A stretch of 46,476 bases of DNA from Bacillota bacterium (lineage in GTDB: Bacteria > Sysuimicrobiota > Sysuimicrobiia > Sysuimicrobiales > Segetimicrobiaceae), in contig JAJPJL010000056.1 in assembly GCA_021324255.1 (NCBI GenBank), positions 1 to 46,476 of the forward strand, written 5' to 3'. This document shows, one piece after another, positions 18,457-27,786 of this stretch; positions within the stretch are counted from its first letter, which is position 1; each line of letters starts with the position of its first letter. The position numbers and the translations under genes were made by a program. The notes beneath the pieces were generated by a model. That model saw only the letters and a program-made list of their open reading frames with translations, was not told the origin of the DNA and did not search any database.

Positions 18457-19441
18457 CGCGCCCGCGCCGGCGGCGGCCCGGCCCGCCGGGCGGTCGGCGT
18501 GGCGGCTCGCCGCGCGGCGGTTCTGGGGCAACGCAAACGCCCGCACCGGCTTCGTGATGATCCTGTTCTTTGCGGTCTTCGCGGTGTTCGCGCCCAAGAT
18601 CGCGCCGTACGGATTCGATGACGAAAACCTCGTGGGCCGGCTCAAGCCTCCCAGCGCGGCGCACTGGTTCGGCACGGACGCGCTCGGCCGGGACGTGTAC
18701 AGCCGGGTCCTGTACGGCGCCCGGATCTCGATGACGGTGGGGCTCGTGGCCGTGGCGGGGGCGCTCACCACGGGCGCGCTGCTGGGGATTACGGCCGGCT
18801 ACGCGGGCGGGAGAATCGATGGCGCCATCATGCGCGTCATGGACGTGATGCTCGCCTTCCCCTCGATCATCCTGGCGATCGGCATCGTCGCCATGCGCGG
18901 CCCCGGCCTCAACAACACCATTCTCGCCGTCAGCATCGTCAACATCCCCATCTACGCCCGGATCGCACGCGCGTCCACCCTGTCGATCAAAAGCTTCGAG
19001 TACGTCACCGCGGCGGAGGCCATCGGCGCGCGGGCGTGGCGCGTGCTCCTGCGCACCGTCCTGCCCAACGCGGCCTCGCCGCTCGTCGTCCAGGCGACGC
19101 TCGGAATCGCCACCGCGATCCTGGACGCGGCCGGACTCGGCTTTTTGGGGCTCGGCGCGCAGCCGCCCGCGCCCGAGTGGGGCGCGATGCTCGCGGACAG
19201 CTACAGCTACCTGCTCACGGCGTTTTGGGCCGCGCTCGCCCCCGGCGTCGCCATCGCCGCCGTCGTGCTGAGCTTCAACTTGGCGGGCGACGGTCTGCAC
19301 GACGCGCTCGATCCGCGTCTCCTGGCCGGCAAGTAGCGGGCTGCCCTCGCACGGCGTCCCCCGCCTCAGACCGCGCGCCGCGGCATCGCGGGCATCCGCC
19401 GGTCGCGACGGGCGCCCGGGGGCGCGGGACGCCCCGCCGCC

Positions 19442-20968
19442 CTACCGGCGCGCGGCGGATTGCGGGACGATGGCGCCGAGGACCCGCTCGGCCGCCTCCT
19501 CGCCGGAGTGGATGCAGTCGGGGATGCCGATGCCGCGGTACGCGCCGCCGGCCAGGGCGAGACCGGCGTGGGCATGGGCGCGCGCCTCGATCTGCGCGAC
19601 CCGGGCCCCATGCCCGAGCAGGTACTGCGGCATGGCGCCGGCATGGCGATGAACGCGTACGAGATGCGGCCGCCCGCTGATGCCGAGCAGCGGGCGCAGC
19701 GCCGCTTCCGTCATCGCCGCGAGCGCGTCGTCGTCGCGCGCCAGATCGTCGTGCCGCAGCGCGCCGCCGGCGAACGCCCGTAGCAGCACCCGGCCCTCCG
19801 GCGCCCGCCCCGCAAATTTCACGCTGCAGAACGTGCATGCGAGGAGCGGTACGTGTTCGGCGCGCGGGACGACGAAGCCGAAGGCGTCGAGCGGGTGCGC
19901 AATCTGCCTCCGGTCGAACGCCAGCGTGGTGGTCGCCGACGATGCGTACGGAATGCTCCGCAACAAGTCCGCGAGCCGCGGATCGAGCTCCTCGACCAGC
20001 GCCGCCGCTTCCGGCGCGCGGGCCGCGACGACGACGCCGTCCGCCGGTACCGCGGGCCCGCCGTCGACCACGATCCGGTAGCGCGCCGGAGCCCCGGGAT
20101 TGCCGCTCGGGACGATGGCCCGCACGCCGGCGCCGAGCCGCATCGCGCCGGCCGGCAGGCGCGATGCGAGCGCGGAGATCAGGAGGCCCATGCCGGCGTC
20201 CGGCGTCGCGAACAGGCCCCACCGCGGGCCGCTCGACCCGCCGGGACCCGCCTGCCGCCCCGCCCCGTCCCCGGCGGGCCGCGCGCGCCGCAGGGCGAGA
20301 ATCAGGCTCCGGTGGCGCCGCTCTAGATCGAGAAGCCGGGGCATCGTCGCTCTGAGGCTCAGCGTCGCGGCATCCGCGGTGTAGATGCCGGCCACCAGGG
20401 GCTCCGCAACCCGGTCCAGCACCTCCCGGCCGAACCGCCGGGTGACGAATGCCGCCAGGCTCTCGTCGTCCCGGTCGGGACCGCGAGGCAGCACGAGGTC
20501 GAGCGCCATCCGAGCCTTGCCGCGCCACGTGAACAAATCCGACCGCCACACCGAGCCGAGGCGCGTGGGCGCCATGAGCGCAAACCCCTCCGGCAGGCGC
20601 CGCAGCCGGCCGCCGTGGAGGACGTACGTCCGGCGACGGTCGGCGCGCGTTCCGATCAGGCGATCGGCGAGACCGAGCCGCTCGCAGAGCGCAACCGCCC
20701 AGGGCTTCTCCGTGAGAAACGCGTCGGGCCCGGCCTCGATCACGTAGCCGTCCCGGTGCTCGGTCGCGATGGAACCGCCGAGCCGCGGCGCGGCTTCCAA
20801 GAGGGTCACATCGAGGCCGTACGGGACCGTTGACGTCAGTTCGACGAGCCGGTGCGCCGCCGCCAACCCCGCGATGCCGCCGCCGATCACCGCGATCCGC
20901 CTACGGCGTGCCGCCGGCCGGGCGCCCGGCGCGTCGTGCGTTCCCGCGTGACCGGGCCACACGGTCAT
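19442..20968 (-). CDS. hemY: Coproporphyrinogen III oxidase / protoporphyrinogen oxidase (HemY type)
   Basis: A 508-residue FAD-dependent oxidase. The dinucleotide-binding loop RIAVIGGGIAGLAAAHRL is at 24-41, followed by LEAAPRLGGSIATEHRDGYVIEAGPDAFLTEKP, and the C-terminal FAD contact is ALAGGAYRGIGIPDCIHSGEEAAERV. Next to hemH and hemE, it most likely oxidises coproporphyrinogen III to coproporphyrin III (CgoX role), as in Gram-positive heme synthesis. The classical protoporphyrinogen reaction is the alternative. The frame extends 82 codons upstream, but the ATG at 20968 overlaps the hemH stop as TGATG and gives the expected N terminus. Confidence 0.93.
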   Translation of the reverse strand: MTVWPGHAGTHDAPGARPAARRRRIAVIGGGIAGLAAAHRLVELTSTVPYGLDVTLLEAAPRLGGSIATEHRDGYVIEAGPDAFLTEKPWAVALCERLGLADRLIGTRADRRRTYVLHGGRLRRLPEGFALMAPTRLGSVWRSDLFTWRGKARMALDLVLPRGPDRDDESLAAFVTRRFGREVLDRVAEPLVAGIYTADAATLSLRATMPRLLDLERRHRSLILALRRARPAGDGAGRQAGPGGSSGPRWGLFATPDAGMGLLISALASRLPAGAMRLGAGVRAIVPSGNPGAPARYRIVVDGGPAVPADGVVVAARAPEAAALVEELDPRLADLLRSIPYASSATTTLAFDRRQIAHPLDAFGFVVPRAEHVPLLACTFCSVKFAGRAPEGRVLLRAFAGGALRHDDLARDDDALAAMTEAALRPLLGISGRPHLVRVHRHAGAMPQYLLGHGARVAQIEARAHAHAGLALAGGAYRGIGIPDCIHSGEEAAERVLGAIVPQSAARR

Positions 20969-21918
20969 CACGGCGCTCGCACGAGCGCCTCGACCCGATC
21001 GGCGAGCATCTCGATGAACGCCGGATGGTCCATCACGGTCCCGGCGCGGTGAAACCCGATGCCGGCGCTCGACGCCGCCGCGCGGGCCTCCGTGTCGAGG
21101 TCGTACAGCACCTCGATATGGTCCGAGACAAACCCGACCGGCACGACGACGGCGTCGCGGACGCCCGCCGCGGCGAGATCCTGAATGACGCTGGTCACGT
21201 CCGGTTCCAGCCACGGCTCACGCGGGTCCCCGCTGCGGCTCTGGTACGCGATCGACCACTCTGCGCGATCCACGCGTGCGGCGACCAGGCGGGCCGACGC
21301 CGTGACCTGGGCCACGTACGGCGAGCGGTCCGCCATCCGCACCGGGATGCTGTGGGCGGTAAACACGAGGCGGGCCGCCGCCCGCCGATCCGGCGGGATC
21401 GCCGCGAGCGCGGCCGCGACCCGCGCCGCCTGTGCCTCCACGAACCCCGGCGCGTCGAACCAGGGGGCGACGTACTCGACCTCCGGCGCGGCGGCGCCCA
21501 CGCGCTCGCGCGCCTCCGCGACGTTTTCCTGGTACTGCTCCCAACTCGAGTAGCTCTGCTGGGGCGCCATGATCACGCCGGCGGCGCGCCGGACGCCGCG
21601 CGCCCCCATCTCAGCGAGGGTGTCGTGCAGGTATGGCGTCCAGTTTCGCATCCCGACCAGCACAGGGAGCTCATGCCCGCGCCGCGACAGCGCCGCCTGG
21701 AGCGCGGCCGCCTGCCGGGCCGTCAGTTCCGCCAGCGGCGAGCGCCCGCCGAACAACTCGTAGTGGTGCGCGACCTCCTCGATGCGGGATGGCGGCACGC
21801 GCCGTCCCCGCAGCACGTTCGCGAGATACGGCCGCACGTCGGCGAGGGTGTGCGGCCCGCCGTAGGCGACGAGCAGAACGGCGCCGTACGGCCGTGTCAC
21901 GCGCACTCGCGCCGGCAT
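20968..21918 (-). CDS. hemH: Ferrochelatase (coproporphyrin type)
   Basis: A 316-residue metal chelatase that inserts iron into the porphyrin. Diagnostic segments are VLLVAYGGP at the N terminus, FTAHSIP with metal ligand His189, YQSRSGDPREPWLEPD at 225-240 and VVVPVGFVSDHIEVLYDLD with Glu269. His189 and Glu269 correspond to His183 and Glu264 of the Bacillus enzyme. The hemE-hemH-hemY order suggests coproporphyrin III as the substrate, with HemQ (not in this window) finishing the pathway. It follows hemE after 16 bases and overlaps hemY by one base. Confidence 0.95.
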   Translation of the reverse strand: MPARVRVTRPYGAVLLVAYGGPHTLADVRPYLANVLRGRRVPPSRIEEVAHHYELFGGRSPLAELTARQAAALQAALSRRGHELPVLVGMRNWTPYLHDTLAEMGARGVRRAAGVIMAPQQSYSSWEQYQENVAEARERVGAAAPEVEYVAPWFDAPGFVEAQAARVAAALAAIPPDRRAAARLVFTAHSIPVRMADRSPYVAQVTASARLVAARVDRAEWSIAYQSRSGDPREPWLEPDVTSVIQDLAAAGVRDAVVVPVGFVSDHIEVLYDLDTEARAAASSAGIGFHRAGTVMDHPAFIEMLADRVEALVRAP

Positions 21919-21934
21919 GCTCGGCGGCGCTCCC

Positions 21935-23008
21935 TCACGGGGCGGCGCGCGCGCTCAGTTCGTGCACCGCGTCTACCATCGCGCGCACGTGCTCCCAGGG
22001 TGTCTGGGGCAGCACCCCGTGCCCGAGGTTGAAGATGTGCCCGGGCCGGCCCGCGGCCGCGTCGAGCACCGCCCGCACGCCGCGCCGGATCTCCGCGGGC
22101 GGCGCCAGCAGGAGCGCGGGGTCGAGATTGCCTTGCACGGCGACGCCGTCGCCGAGCCGGTGCCATGCCGCGTCGAGGCCCACGCGCCAGTCGAGGCCGA
22201 TGACGTCCCCGCCCGCCTCCCGCATGAGCTCCAGCAGGCCCGCCGTGCCGGTGCCGAAGTGAATCACCGGGGTGCCCGGGGACAGCGCCACGATGACCCG
22301 CCGCGAATGGGGCAGCACGAAGCGCCGGTAGTCGTCCGGCGCGAGGCACCCGATCCAGCTGTCGAAGAGCTGCACCGCGCTCGCTCCGGCCGCGATCTGG
22401 GCGTTCAGATACCGCGTGGTGAGGGCCGCCAATCGTTCCATGAGCGCGTTCCACGTGTCCGGGTCGCTATGCATCAACCGCTTGGTCTCGAGAAACTCCC
22501 GTGAGGGGCCGCCCTCCACCAGGTACGAGGCCACCGTGAACGGCGCGCCGGCGAATCCGATCAACGGCAGGCGGTCCGGGAGGCCCGCGCGGGCGAGGCG
22601 GATCGCGTCGAAAACGAACGGCACGGCGTCTGCCGGCTCGAGATCCGGCAGGCGGCGCACGGCGTCCGCCGTGCGCACGGGCCGATGGATCACCGGTCCC
22701 TCGCCGCGCACAAACGAGAGCCCGACGCCGAGGGGCTCCGCCACGAGGAGGATGTCCGCGAAGATGATCGCCGCGTCGACGCCGAGCGTCTCCGCGGCCC
22801 GCACCGTGACCTCCGCCGCGGCCGGCGGCGTCTTGCACAACTCCAGCAGGCTCATGCGCGCCCGGACGCTCCGGTAGGCCGGAAGGTACCGGCCGATCTG
22901 CCGCATGGCCCACACGGGTGTATACGCAACGGGCAACCGGCGACACGCGCGCAGGAACACCGAATCTGCCGGCACGGTCGCATCGCCGCCGGACGTCTCT
23001 TCCAACAC
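21935..23008 (-). CDS. hemE: Uroporphyrinogen decarboxylase
   Basis: A 357-residue cytoplasmic enzyme that removes four carboxyl groups from uroporphyrinogen III to give coproporphyrinogen III. The signature PVWAMRQIGRYLPAYR (31-46) has Ile in place of the usual Ala. Asp85 in IIFADIL is the expected catalytic Asp. GFAGAPFTVASYLVEGG and QLFDSWIGCLAPDDY also match. It starts with GTG at 23008 with no ribosome site, but TGATACGAT on the minus strand ends 6 bases before it and could be an extended -10, which would make the mRNA nearly leaderless. It leads hemE-hemH-hemY. Confidence 0.96.
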   Translation of the reverse strand: MLEETSGGDATVPADSVFLRACRRLPVAYTPVWAMRQIGRYLPAYRSVRARMSLLELCKTPPAAAEVTVRAAETLGVDAAIIFADILLVAEPLGVGLSFVRGEGPVIHRPVRTADAVRRLPDLEPADAVPFVFDAIRLARAGLPDRLPLIGFAGAPFTVASYLVEGGPSREFLETKRLMHSDPDTWNALMERLAALTTRYLNAQIAAGASAVQLFDSWIGCLAPDDYRRFVLPHSRRVIVALSPGTPVIHFGTGTAGLLELMREAGGDVIGLDWRVGLDAAWHRLGDGVAVQGNLDPALLLAPPAEIRRGVRAVLDAAAGRPGHIFNLGHGVLPQTPWEHVRAMVDAVHELSARAAP

Positions 23009-23116
23009 GCCTGCATCGTATCACAGCGCGCCTCGGCGCTGCAGGGCTCGTGGCGCCGGCGCGCCGAAGTGCGCTCACCGGCCGGGCTCACCCGAGCCCG
23101 TCGACGGTGGTGGATC

Positions 23117-23353
23117 GTGCGTCTCGTCGTACACGTGGTGCCCAACGCGCGCGTGACCCGGGTGGAACCGCGGGGCGACGGCAGCCTGCGCGTCGCGGTG
23201 ACCGCGCCCGCGCGCGAGGGCCGGGCCAACGCGGCGCTCTGCGCCGCCCTGGCGGATCACTTCCGCGTTTCCCGCACCGGGATCCGGATCGTCCATGGCG
23301 CGGGCAGCCGGCGCAAGCTCGTGGAGATCGCGGATCGGGCGGAACGGCGATGA
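23117..23353 (+). CDS. DUF167 / YggU-family protein
   Basis: A 78-residue protein with the compact YggU fold pattern: VVHVVPNARVTRVE, LRVAVTAPAREGRANAALCAALADHF and GIRIVHGAGSRRKLVEI, the last being the conserved G.xSR.K motif. The biochemical role of the family is unknown. I took the GTG at 23117 because the upstream part of the frame is antisense to hemE. It diverges from hemE by about 110 bases, and its stop overlaps the next start (ATGA), so it is translated together with the secreted hydrolase gene. Confidence 0.88.
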   Translation: MRLVVHVVPNARVTRVEPRGDGSLRVAVTAPAREGRANAALCAALADHFRVSRTGIRIVHGAGSRRKLVEIADRAERR

Positions 23354-24675
23354 GGTGCCGCGCGGCGCCGGCGATCGCCATGTGCCTCGCCCTCTGGGTG
23401 CCGCTGGCCGGCGCCGCCGCCCCGGCGCAGCCCGAAATCAGCCTGGAGCCCGCCGGGATGGCCGATCCCCACACGGTCCGCCTCGCGGTGAGCGCCGCGG
23501 GCCCGGCCGAGGCCGGGCCGCTCAGCATGAGCGTGGCCGTCCCGCCGGGGACGGCCGTCGCCGAGTTGCCGCTCGCGCGCATGCCAAAGCGGTTCCCGAT
23601 GATGCTGGACCTTGCGCGCGGTGCGGTCTCCGTCGGCGGGATCCGCATCGGGGCGTTTGCGCCGGTGCCGCCGCCGTCGGACAACATCCGGGTGGAGGTC
23701 GCGGTGACCGTGCGGGACGGGACCGGCGCGGCGACGGCCCGCGCCGCGGTCGACCTCTTGCTCCCCACGGTCATCGTGCCCGGCTACCGCAACGAGAGCA
23801 CGTTTGTGCCGGACCCGATCCTCGCGGCCATGGAGCGCGCCGGCTACCAGAGCGCCGGGCCCGCCCCCACGGTGTTTTGGGCCGCCTACGGATCGGCACC
23901 GCTCTCCATCGGCGGCGAGGCCGAGGAGATCGGCAGGTATCTCCGCCGCGTCGTCCGCCCCGCCGTGTACGCATCCCGCGTCAACGTCGTCGGGTACAGC
24001 GTCGGCGGCGTCGTCGCTCGCTGGGCCCTCGCCGAGGACGCGGCCGATTGGCGGGGCCTCGTCAACCGCCTCGTGCTCGTCGGCGTCCCGGATGAGGGCC
24101 TCGTGGTCGCCTACCTCGCGGACCGGATGCTGCCCGGGATGCCTCTGACGGGATGGGCCCACGGCCCGCTCGTCCGGGACCTCTACCCGGCGTTTCCGTA
24201 CTGGCGCGCCCGCCCCGGGCAGCCCTGGAGCTTCCCGCCGGGCGGCGCGGGAACCACGCTGGCCCGGCTGAACCGCATCCCGCTGCCGGGCGCCATTCGC
24301 GTATACGTGATCTACGGCGACGATCCTCGGACCGACGGCATGGGCTTCGACACGGTCGTCGGGATCACGGGGGCGCTGCCGGGGGGCGAGCTCTCATGGG
24401 GAGCGGGCGACGGGCTGGTGCTCGCCGCCAGCGCGCAAGGCCTCCCCATTCACGGCGGCCCGGGCGATCCCGCGCTGACGCACAACCTCGTCTGCCGGGT
24501 CGACGCGGGGCCCATCTACCACACGCACCTGCTCCGCGCTGCCGTGCCGCGAATCGCCGGCATGCTGCGGGACCGCTGGGAGCCATTTGGCCTTGGAACG
24601 CCGCCGTCATCCTCGGACGTGCGTGGACGATCGACGGGCCCGGGCGGGACCCCGGCCGGGACGGGATGCAGCTAA
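23350..24675 (+). CDS. Secreted alpha/beta hydrolase (lipase/esterase-like)
   Basis: A 441-residue protein with an N-terminal signal peptide (about 1-24: APAIAMCLALWVPLAGAAA). An N-terminal beta-rich region of about 110 residues precedes a hydrolase fold beginning TVIVPGYRNESTFVPDPIL. The nucleophile elbow is VVGYSVGGVVARW with Ser217. YVIYGDDPRTDG could carry the acidic residue, and a His in LTHNLV or YHTHLL the third member. The layout (long-range lipase with a PGAP1-like elbow) suggests an extracytoplasmic esterase, but the substrate is unknown. It overlaps the YggU-family gene by 4 bases. Confidence 0.8.
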   Translation: MRCRAAPAIAMCLALWVPLAGAAAPAQPEISLEPAGMADPHTVRLAVSAAGPAEAGPLSMSVAVPPGTAVAELPLARMPKRFPMMLDLARGAVSVGGIRIGAFAPVPPPSDNIRVEVAVTVRDGTGAATARAAVDLLLPTVIVPGYRNESTFVPDPILAAMERAGYQSAGPAPTVFWAAYGSAPLSIGGEAEEIGRYLRRVVRPAVYASRVNVVGYSVGGVVARWALAEDAADWRGLVNRLVLVGVPDEGLVVAYLADRMLPGMPLTGWAHGPLVRDLYPAFPYWRARPGQPWSFPPGGAGTTLARLNRIPLPGAIRVYVIYGDDPRTDGMGFDTVVGITGALPGGELSWGAGDGLVLAASAQGLPIHGGPGDPALTHNLVCRVDAGPIYHTHLLRAAVPRIAGMLRDRWEPFGLGTPPSSSDVRGRSTGPGGTPAGTGCS

Positions 24676-25177
24676 GGTGTCACGTAACTGCCCGGCACCC
24701 TTGGCACGAATCGACGGCCGCCGCCCGCCGCGGTATCACCCGCGCCGGACCGTCGCAGCCGTCGATTTCCCCGTCCTAGAGAAGCTGCCTGGTGCCGCGC
24801 CGGATGGACATCCGGCGTTCCGGCGACTCTCGATCGAGACGGTAACTCGAATCTATGCCCTCCGCGTCGCGATCGCTACCACCGAAGGCAGTGTCCTTCC
24901 GGTATCAAAGGCGGGAGGCTCCCGTGAGGAGCGGTCATTGGCGTGGTGCCGCCCCGGGTCAACAACCTATGGGCGCATACGTGCCATCAGTCATCCATGG
25001 CATCGAGCGGGTTTGATAAATATCATGATGAGATAAACATTGACAATGATATTGACAGCATATCGATCACTATGGTATGTAAGATACCGACAGACAGCCT
25101 GGCTGGACAGACGGCCGCGGCCATGCGATAGACGGAGTGTGCGCCACAAATACACCGCAGCGAAAGGGGAGAGAACG
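24676..25177. other. Gene-free stretch with a hairpin and an AT-rich promoter zone
   Basis: I see no credible gene here. A hairpin CGCCGGAT-GGAC-ATCCGGCG lies at 24798-24817 without a T-run. The last 160 bases before the heat-shock gene are strikingly AT-rich compared with everything around and hold the promoter described separately. Confidence 0.7.
25040..25081 (+). promoter_or_regulatory. Promoter/operator zone of the first Hsp20 gene
   Basis: Two ATTGACA copies start 12 bases apart (TTGACA at 25040-25045 and 25052-25057). The second, with TATGTA at 25076-25081, has an 18-base spacer, the same as the clearer promoter of the paralogue at 31162. GATAT-N7-ATATC (25048-25064) is an inverted repeat over the -35 and may be a repressor site. 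The -10 is weak, so the assignment is tentative. Confidence 0.4.
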
Positions 25178-25681
25178 ATGATCGGGTACGGCACGAGGTG
25201 GAACCCCGTTGCGGACCTGCTCGCGATGCAGCGCGACATGAGCGACTTCATCACCAAGGCGTTTCGCGGCGCGGACGGGTCCGGCAGCACGACGGCCACC
25301 GGCGCGTCCTGGGCGCCCGCCACGGAGGCGTTTTACAAGGACAATGCGCTCGTGGTTCGCGCATGGCTGCCGGGGGTCGATCCGGCGAAGATCGACGTCC
25401 AGGTGACGGGCGCCATCCTCACGATCAAGGGCGAGCGCGTGTTTCCGTACAAGCTCGCCGGCGACGGGCAGGTCTATAGCGAGATCGCCTACGGCCGGTT
25501 CGAGCGGACGCTGACGCTGCCCGAGAACGTCGGCAACGATCGCGTCTCCGCGAAGTACGAGAACGGCGTCCTGGAGATCTCGCTCCCGGTGCACGAGGGT
25601 GCGCTCCCGAAGAAGGTCCCCATCGAGGTTGCGCAACCGGCTTCCGCGGCGAGCTCCGCGCTGGTCGGCGCAGCACGGTAA
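25178..25681 (+). CDS. Small heat-shock protein, Hsp20/alpha-crystallin family (copy 1)
   Basis: A 167-residue holdase chaperone. The N terminus MIGYGTRWNPVADLLAMQRDM is followed by a Ser/Thr/Gly linker, then the alpha-crystallin domain: ATEAFYKDNALVVRAWLPGVDPAKIDVQVTGAILTIKGER, YGRFERTLTLPENVGNDRVSAKYENGVLEISLPVHEGALPKKVPIEV. The AxxxNGVL element is conserved. The ATG at 25178 has AAGGGGAGA upstream. It is monocistronic and should prevent aggregation under stress, handing clients to DnaK/DnaJ. A close paralogue lies at 31233-31721. Confidence 0.95.
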   Translation: MIGYGTRWNPVADLLAMQRDMSDFITKAFRGADGSGSTTATGASWAPATEAFYKDNALVVRAWLPGVDPAKIDVQVTGAILTIKGERVFPYKLAGDGQVYSEIAYGRFERTLTLPENVGNDRVSAKYENGVLEISLPVHEGALPKKVPIEVAQPASAASSALVGAAR

Positions 25682-25744
25682 GCACGGTAGTCCACGGCCC
25701 GAGACCGCGGTCGCGGTCCCGGGCCGTGGCGTGCGCGCGGGTCG

Positions 25745-27415
25745 CTATCCGTGAAGCCCGCCCGCCGTCTCGGCGGCCTCCTCGGCCGCGCGCCTTGCCG
25801 CTTCGTTAGCCTCCTCTTCGGAGTTCTCGATGCCTCCGCGGAGCCGCCGGGCTGCCTGCGGCCCGCCGGTCGCGGGGTACGTAACGAGCTCCCACACCCA
25901 CAGTCCTGGACGCGGGTGTTTGTGGACCCTGGGAACCACCAGCCACCCGCTCGCCCGATGGCCGTGGACGCCGCCGTCCTGTCCCTCGCTGCCCGGCTCA
26001 GGCGCCGGCACGCCTATCTGCCGGTCCACGTTTTCCTCGACCCGCACGACCACCATCTTGGGCGTCGTGTTCGTAACGCGCGTCGTGAAGTGCTGAAGCG
26101 CGCCAAGGTCTAGGTCGGCCAGCGAGCCGTCCGTAACCGTGACGTCGATCATCGCGAGCCGGGGCACGTGCCACTGCGTGGCCAAGACCGCGCGCTTCAC
26201 GTTGGGCAGCTGCGACAGCGCCTCCACGAAACGCGCCGTGGTTTCGTCGGATGCTCCCTCCACCGCCACCGTGCCGGTCAGCTCCGTCGCGTGATCGCCC
26301 GACCCGGGCTGCGTCGCGACATCACCGGGTGCAGCATGGGATTGCGCGCCGCCATCCTGGGGATCCGGCTCATCGTCCTCGACGCTCCCGCCGGTCTTGA
26401 GCGCCGCGAGCAGCCGCCGGAGCTTGGGGATTGCCCGGTCGCGCGCGTCGGTCTGCGCGCGACCCACCGCCTCCACCGCCGCCGAGTAGTCGTGCAGCAG
26501 GCGTTCGAACGCCCGCGCGAGCTCGTCTTGCTCAGGGAGCAACCGCTCCAGCCGGGCAACCAGCCCGCCGACGTACTCTTCGGCCCGGCTCGTGACGGCG
26601 TCAGCCTGCCGGCGCGCTTCGGCCAGCGCGAGCTGCGCTTCGGCGAACGTGGCGGCGGCCTGCCCCGCGGCCTCCTGCCGCGCCGCCGCCACCAGTTCCG
26701 CGGCTTGCCGGCGCGCATCGTCCAGTACCGCGTCCGCGTCCTGCTGTGCCCGAGCGGCTATCTCCACGGCTTGCTGCCGCGCCGTCGCTACCGCCTCCGC
26801 GGCGTCCTGCCGTGCCGTCGCCACCAGTTCCTCGGCTTGCCGGCGCGCATCGTCCAGTACCGCGTCCGCGTCCTGCTGTGCCCGAGCGGCTGTCTCCACG
26901 GCTTGCTGCCGCGCTGTCGCTACGGCCTCCGCAGCCTCGCCGGCTTGGCGTCGAGCCTCGCCGAGGATGAAGTCGGCCTCGTGGCGGACCTCGGCCAGCC
27001 TCTGCTCCGCCAACCGCTCGGCGGAAGCGACCGCGTGCTGCGCGCGCTCCTGGGCGTCCCGCAGCGTGGCGACCGCCGATGCCTTGGCGTCTGTGCGCGC
27101 GCGCTCGGCGTCCGCCCGAGCCGCCGCGACCATCTCCTCGGCCGCGGCCCGACCGGCACCAAGAATCGCCCCGGCGCACGCGGCCGCGCCGGACACGAGT
27201 TGCCGCACGGCCTCCGCCTCGGATCGGTAGGCCGCGATCAATCGCTCGCGGGCGGCGTCGGCGTCCGCGCACAGCGCCGCCATCGCTTCGCCCGTCTGGT
27301 GCAGGCTGTCGCGCAGCGCCGGCCACTCCCCGATCCGGGCGGTGATGTCGGCATCCATCGCGTCGAGCGCGGCCGACGTTTCACGGAGCCACTGCATCAA
27401 CGCCTCGCGATCCAT
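25745..27415 (-). CDS. Large Ala-rich coiled-coil protein with tandem internal repeats
   Basis: A 556-residue protein. The N-terminal 60 residues (MDREALMQWLRETSAALDAMDADITARI...) lead into some 270 residues of Ala/Arg/Gln/Glu-rich coiled coil built on 11-residue periods. Within it a 44-residue unit (4 x 11) containing ARAQQDADAVLDDARRQAEE is present twice almost unchanged. After an acidic linker comes a compact C-terminal domain (ELTGTVAVEGASDETTARFVEALSQLPNVKRAVLATQWHVPRLAMIDVTV) resembling the small alpha/beta sensor-like domains found at the ends of some DivIVA-like proteins. A Glu/Ala helix ends it. The ATG at 27415 has GCGAGG 7-8 bases upstream, and the open frame beyond it looks non-coding. 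It may be a cytoskeletal or envelope scaffold, but I do not recognise a family. Confidence 0.8.
   Translation of the reverse strand: MDREALMQWLRETSAALDAMDADITARIGEWPALRDSLHQTGEAMAALCADADAARERLIAAYRSEAEAVRQLVSGAAACAGAILGAGRAAAEEMVAAARADAERARTDAKASAVATLRDAQERAQHAVASAERLAEQRLAEVRHEADFILGEARRQAGEAAEAVATARQQAVETAARAQQDADAVLDDARRQAEELVATARQDAAEAVATARQQAVEIAARAQQDADAVLDDARRQAAELVAAARQEAAGQAAATFAEAQLALAEARRQADAVTSRAEEYVGGLVARLERLLPEQDELARAFERLLHDYSAAVEAVGRAQTDARDRAIPKLRRLLAALKTGGSVEDDEPDPQDGGAQSHAAPGDVATQPGSGDHATELTGTVAVEGASDETTARFVEALSQLPNVKRAVLATQWHVPRLAMIDVTVTDGSLADLDLGALQHFTTRVTNTTPKMVVVRVEENVDRQIGVPAPEPGSEGQDGGVHGHRASGWLVVPRVHKHPRPGLWVWELVTYPATGGPQAARRLRGGIENSEEEANEAARRAAEEAAETAGGLHG
26691..26954 (-). 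repeat. Two 132-bp tandem repeats inside the coiled-coil gene
   Basis: The block starting at 26701 recurs at 26833, a period of 132 bases or 44 codons. The first 59 bases are identical in the two copies, and the following 50 differ at only a few positions. Such identity at DNA level implies a recent in-frame duplication. Confidence 0.92.
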
Positions 27416-27786
27416 ATCGATACCTCGCCGGAGAATCTCTCGAAAGGTAGTTGTGCCCAAGACGTCGGGCCGCCGGACGCCGGCCGCCCCGGGTGAGGCG
27501 CCACCGTGTCCGAGACCGCTCGGCGCCCGCGCCGCCACGTATTCGCGCAGGGCGCCGCGGCCGGCAACGGTTGAGCCCGACGCGCCGGATTGAGGTGCGG
27601 GAAGCGGGAAACGTGCGCGGACGCTTGGGCGCCAATGGTGTAGACGATTGCGGAATGCGCAGGCCGGACGCCGGTCGACCGTGAAGCTCTCCACCGATGG
27701 CACGGGCGCGTACCGACGCATGCCGCGCCCGGCGCGTGGATACGGTCAAGACGCCGGACGCGAGCCGAGGGCTCGGGGTGAATACG
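27416..27786. other. Gene-free divergent promoter region
   Basis: It lies between two divergently transcribed genes. Open frames crossing it are Arg/Pro-rich and look like shadows. A weak promoter (TTGGGC, 17 bases, GATTCT) may serve the minus-strand coiled-coil gene. I see no structured element. Confidence 0.5.
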
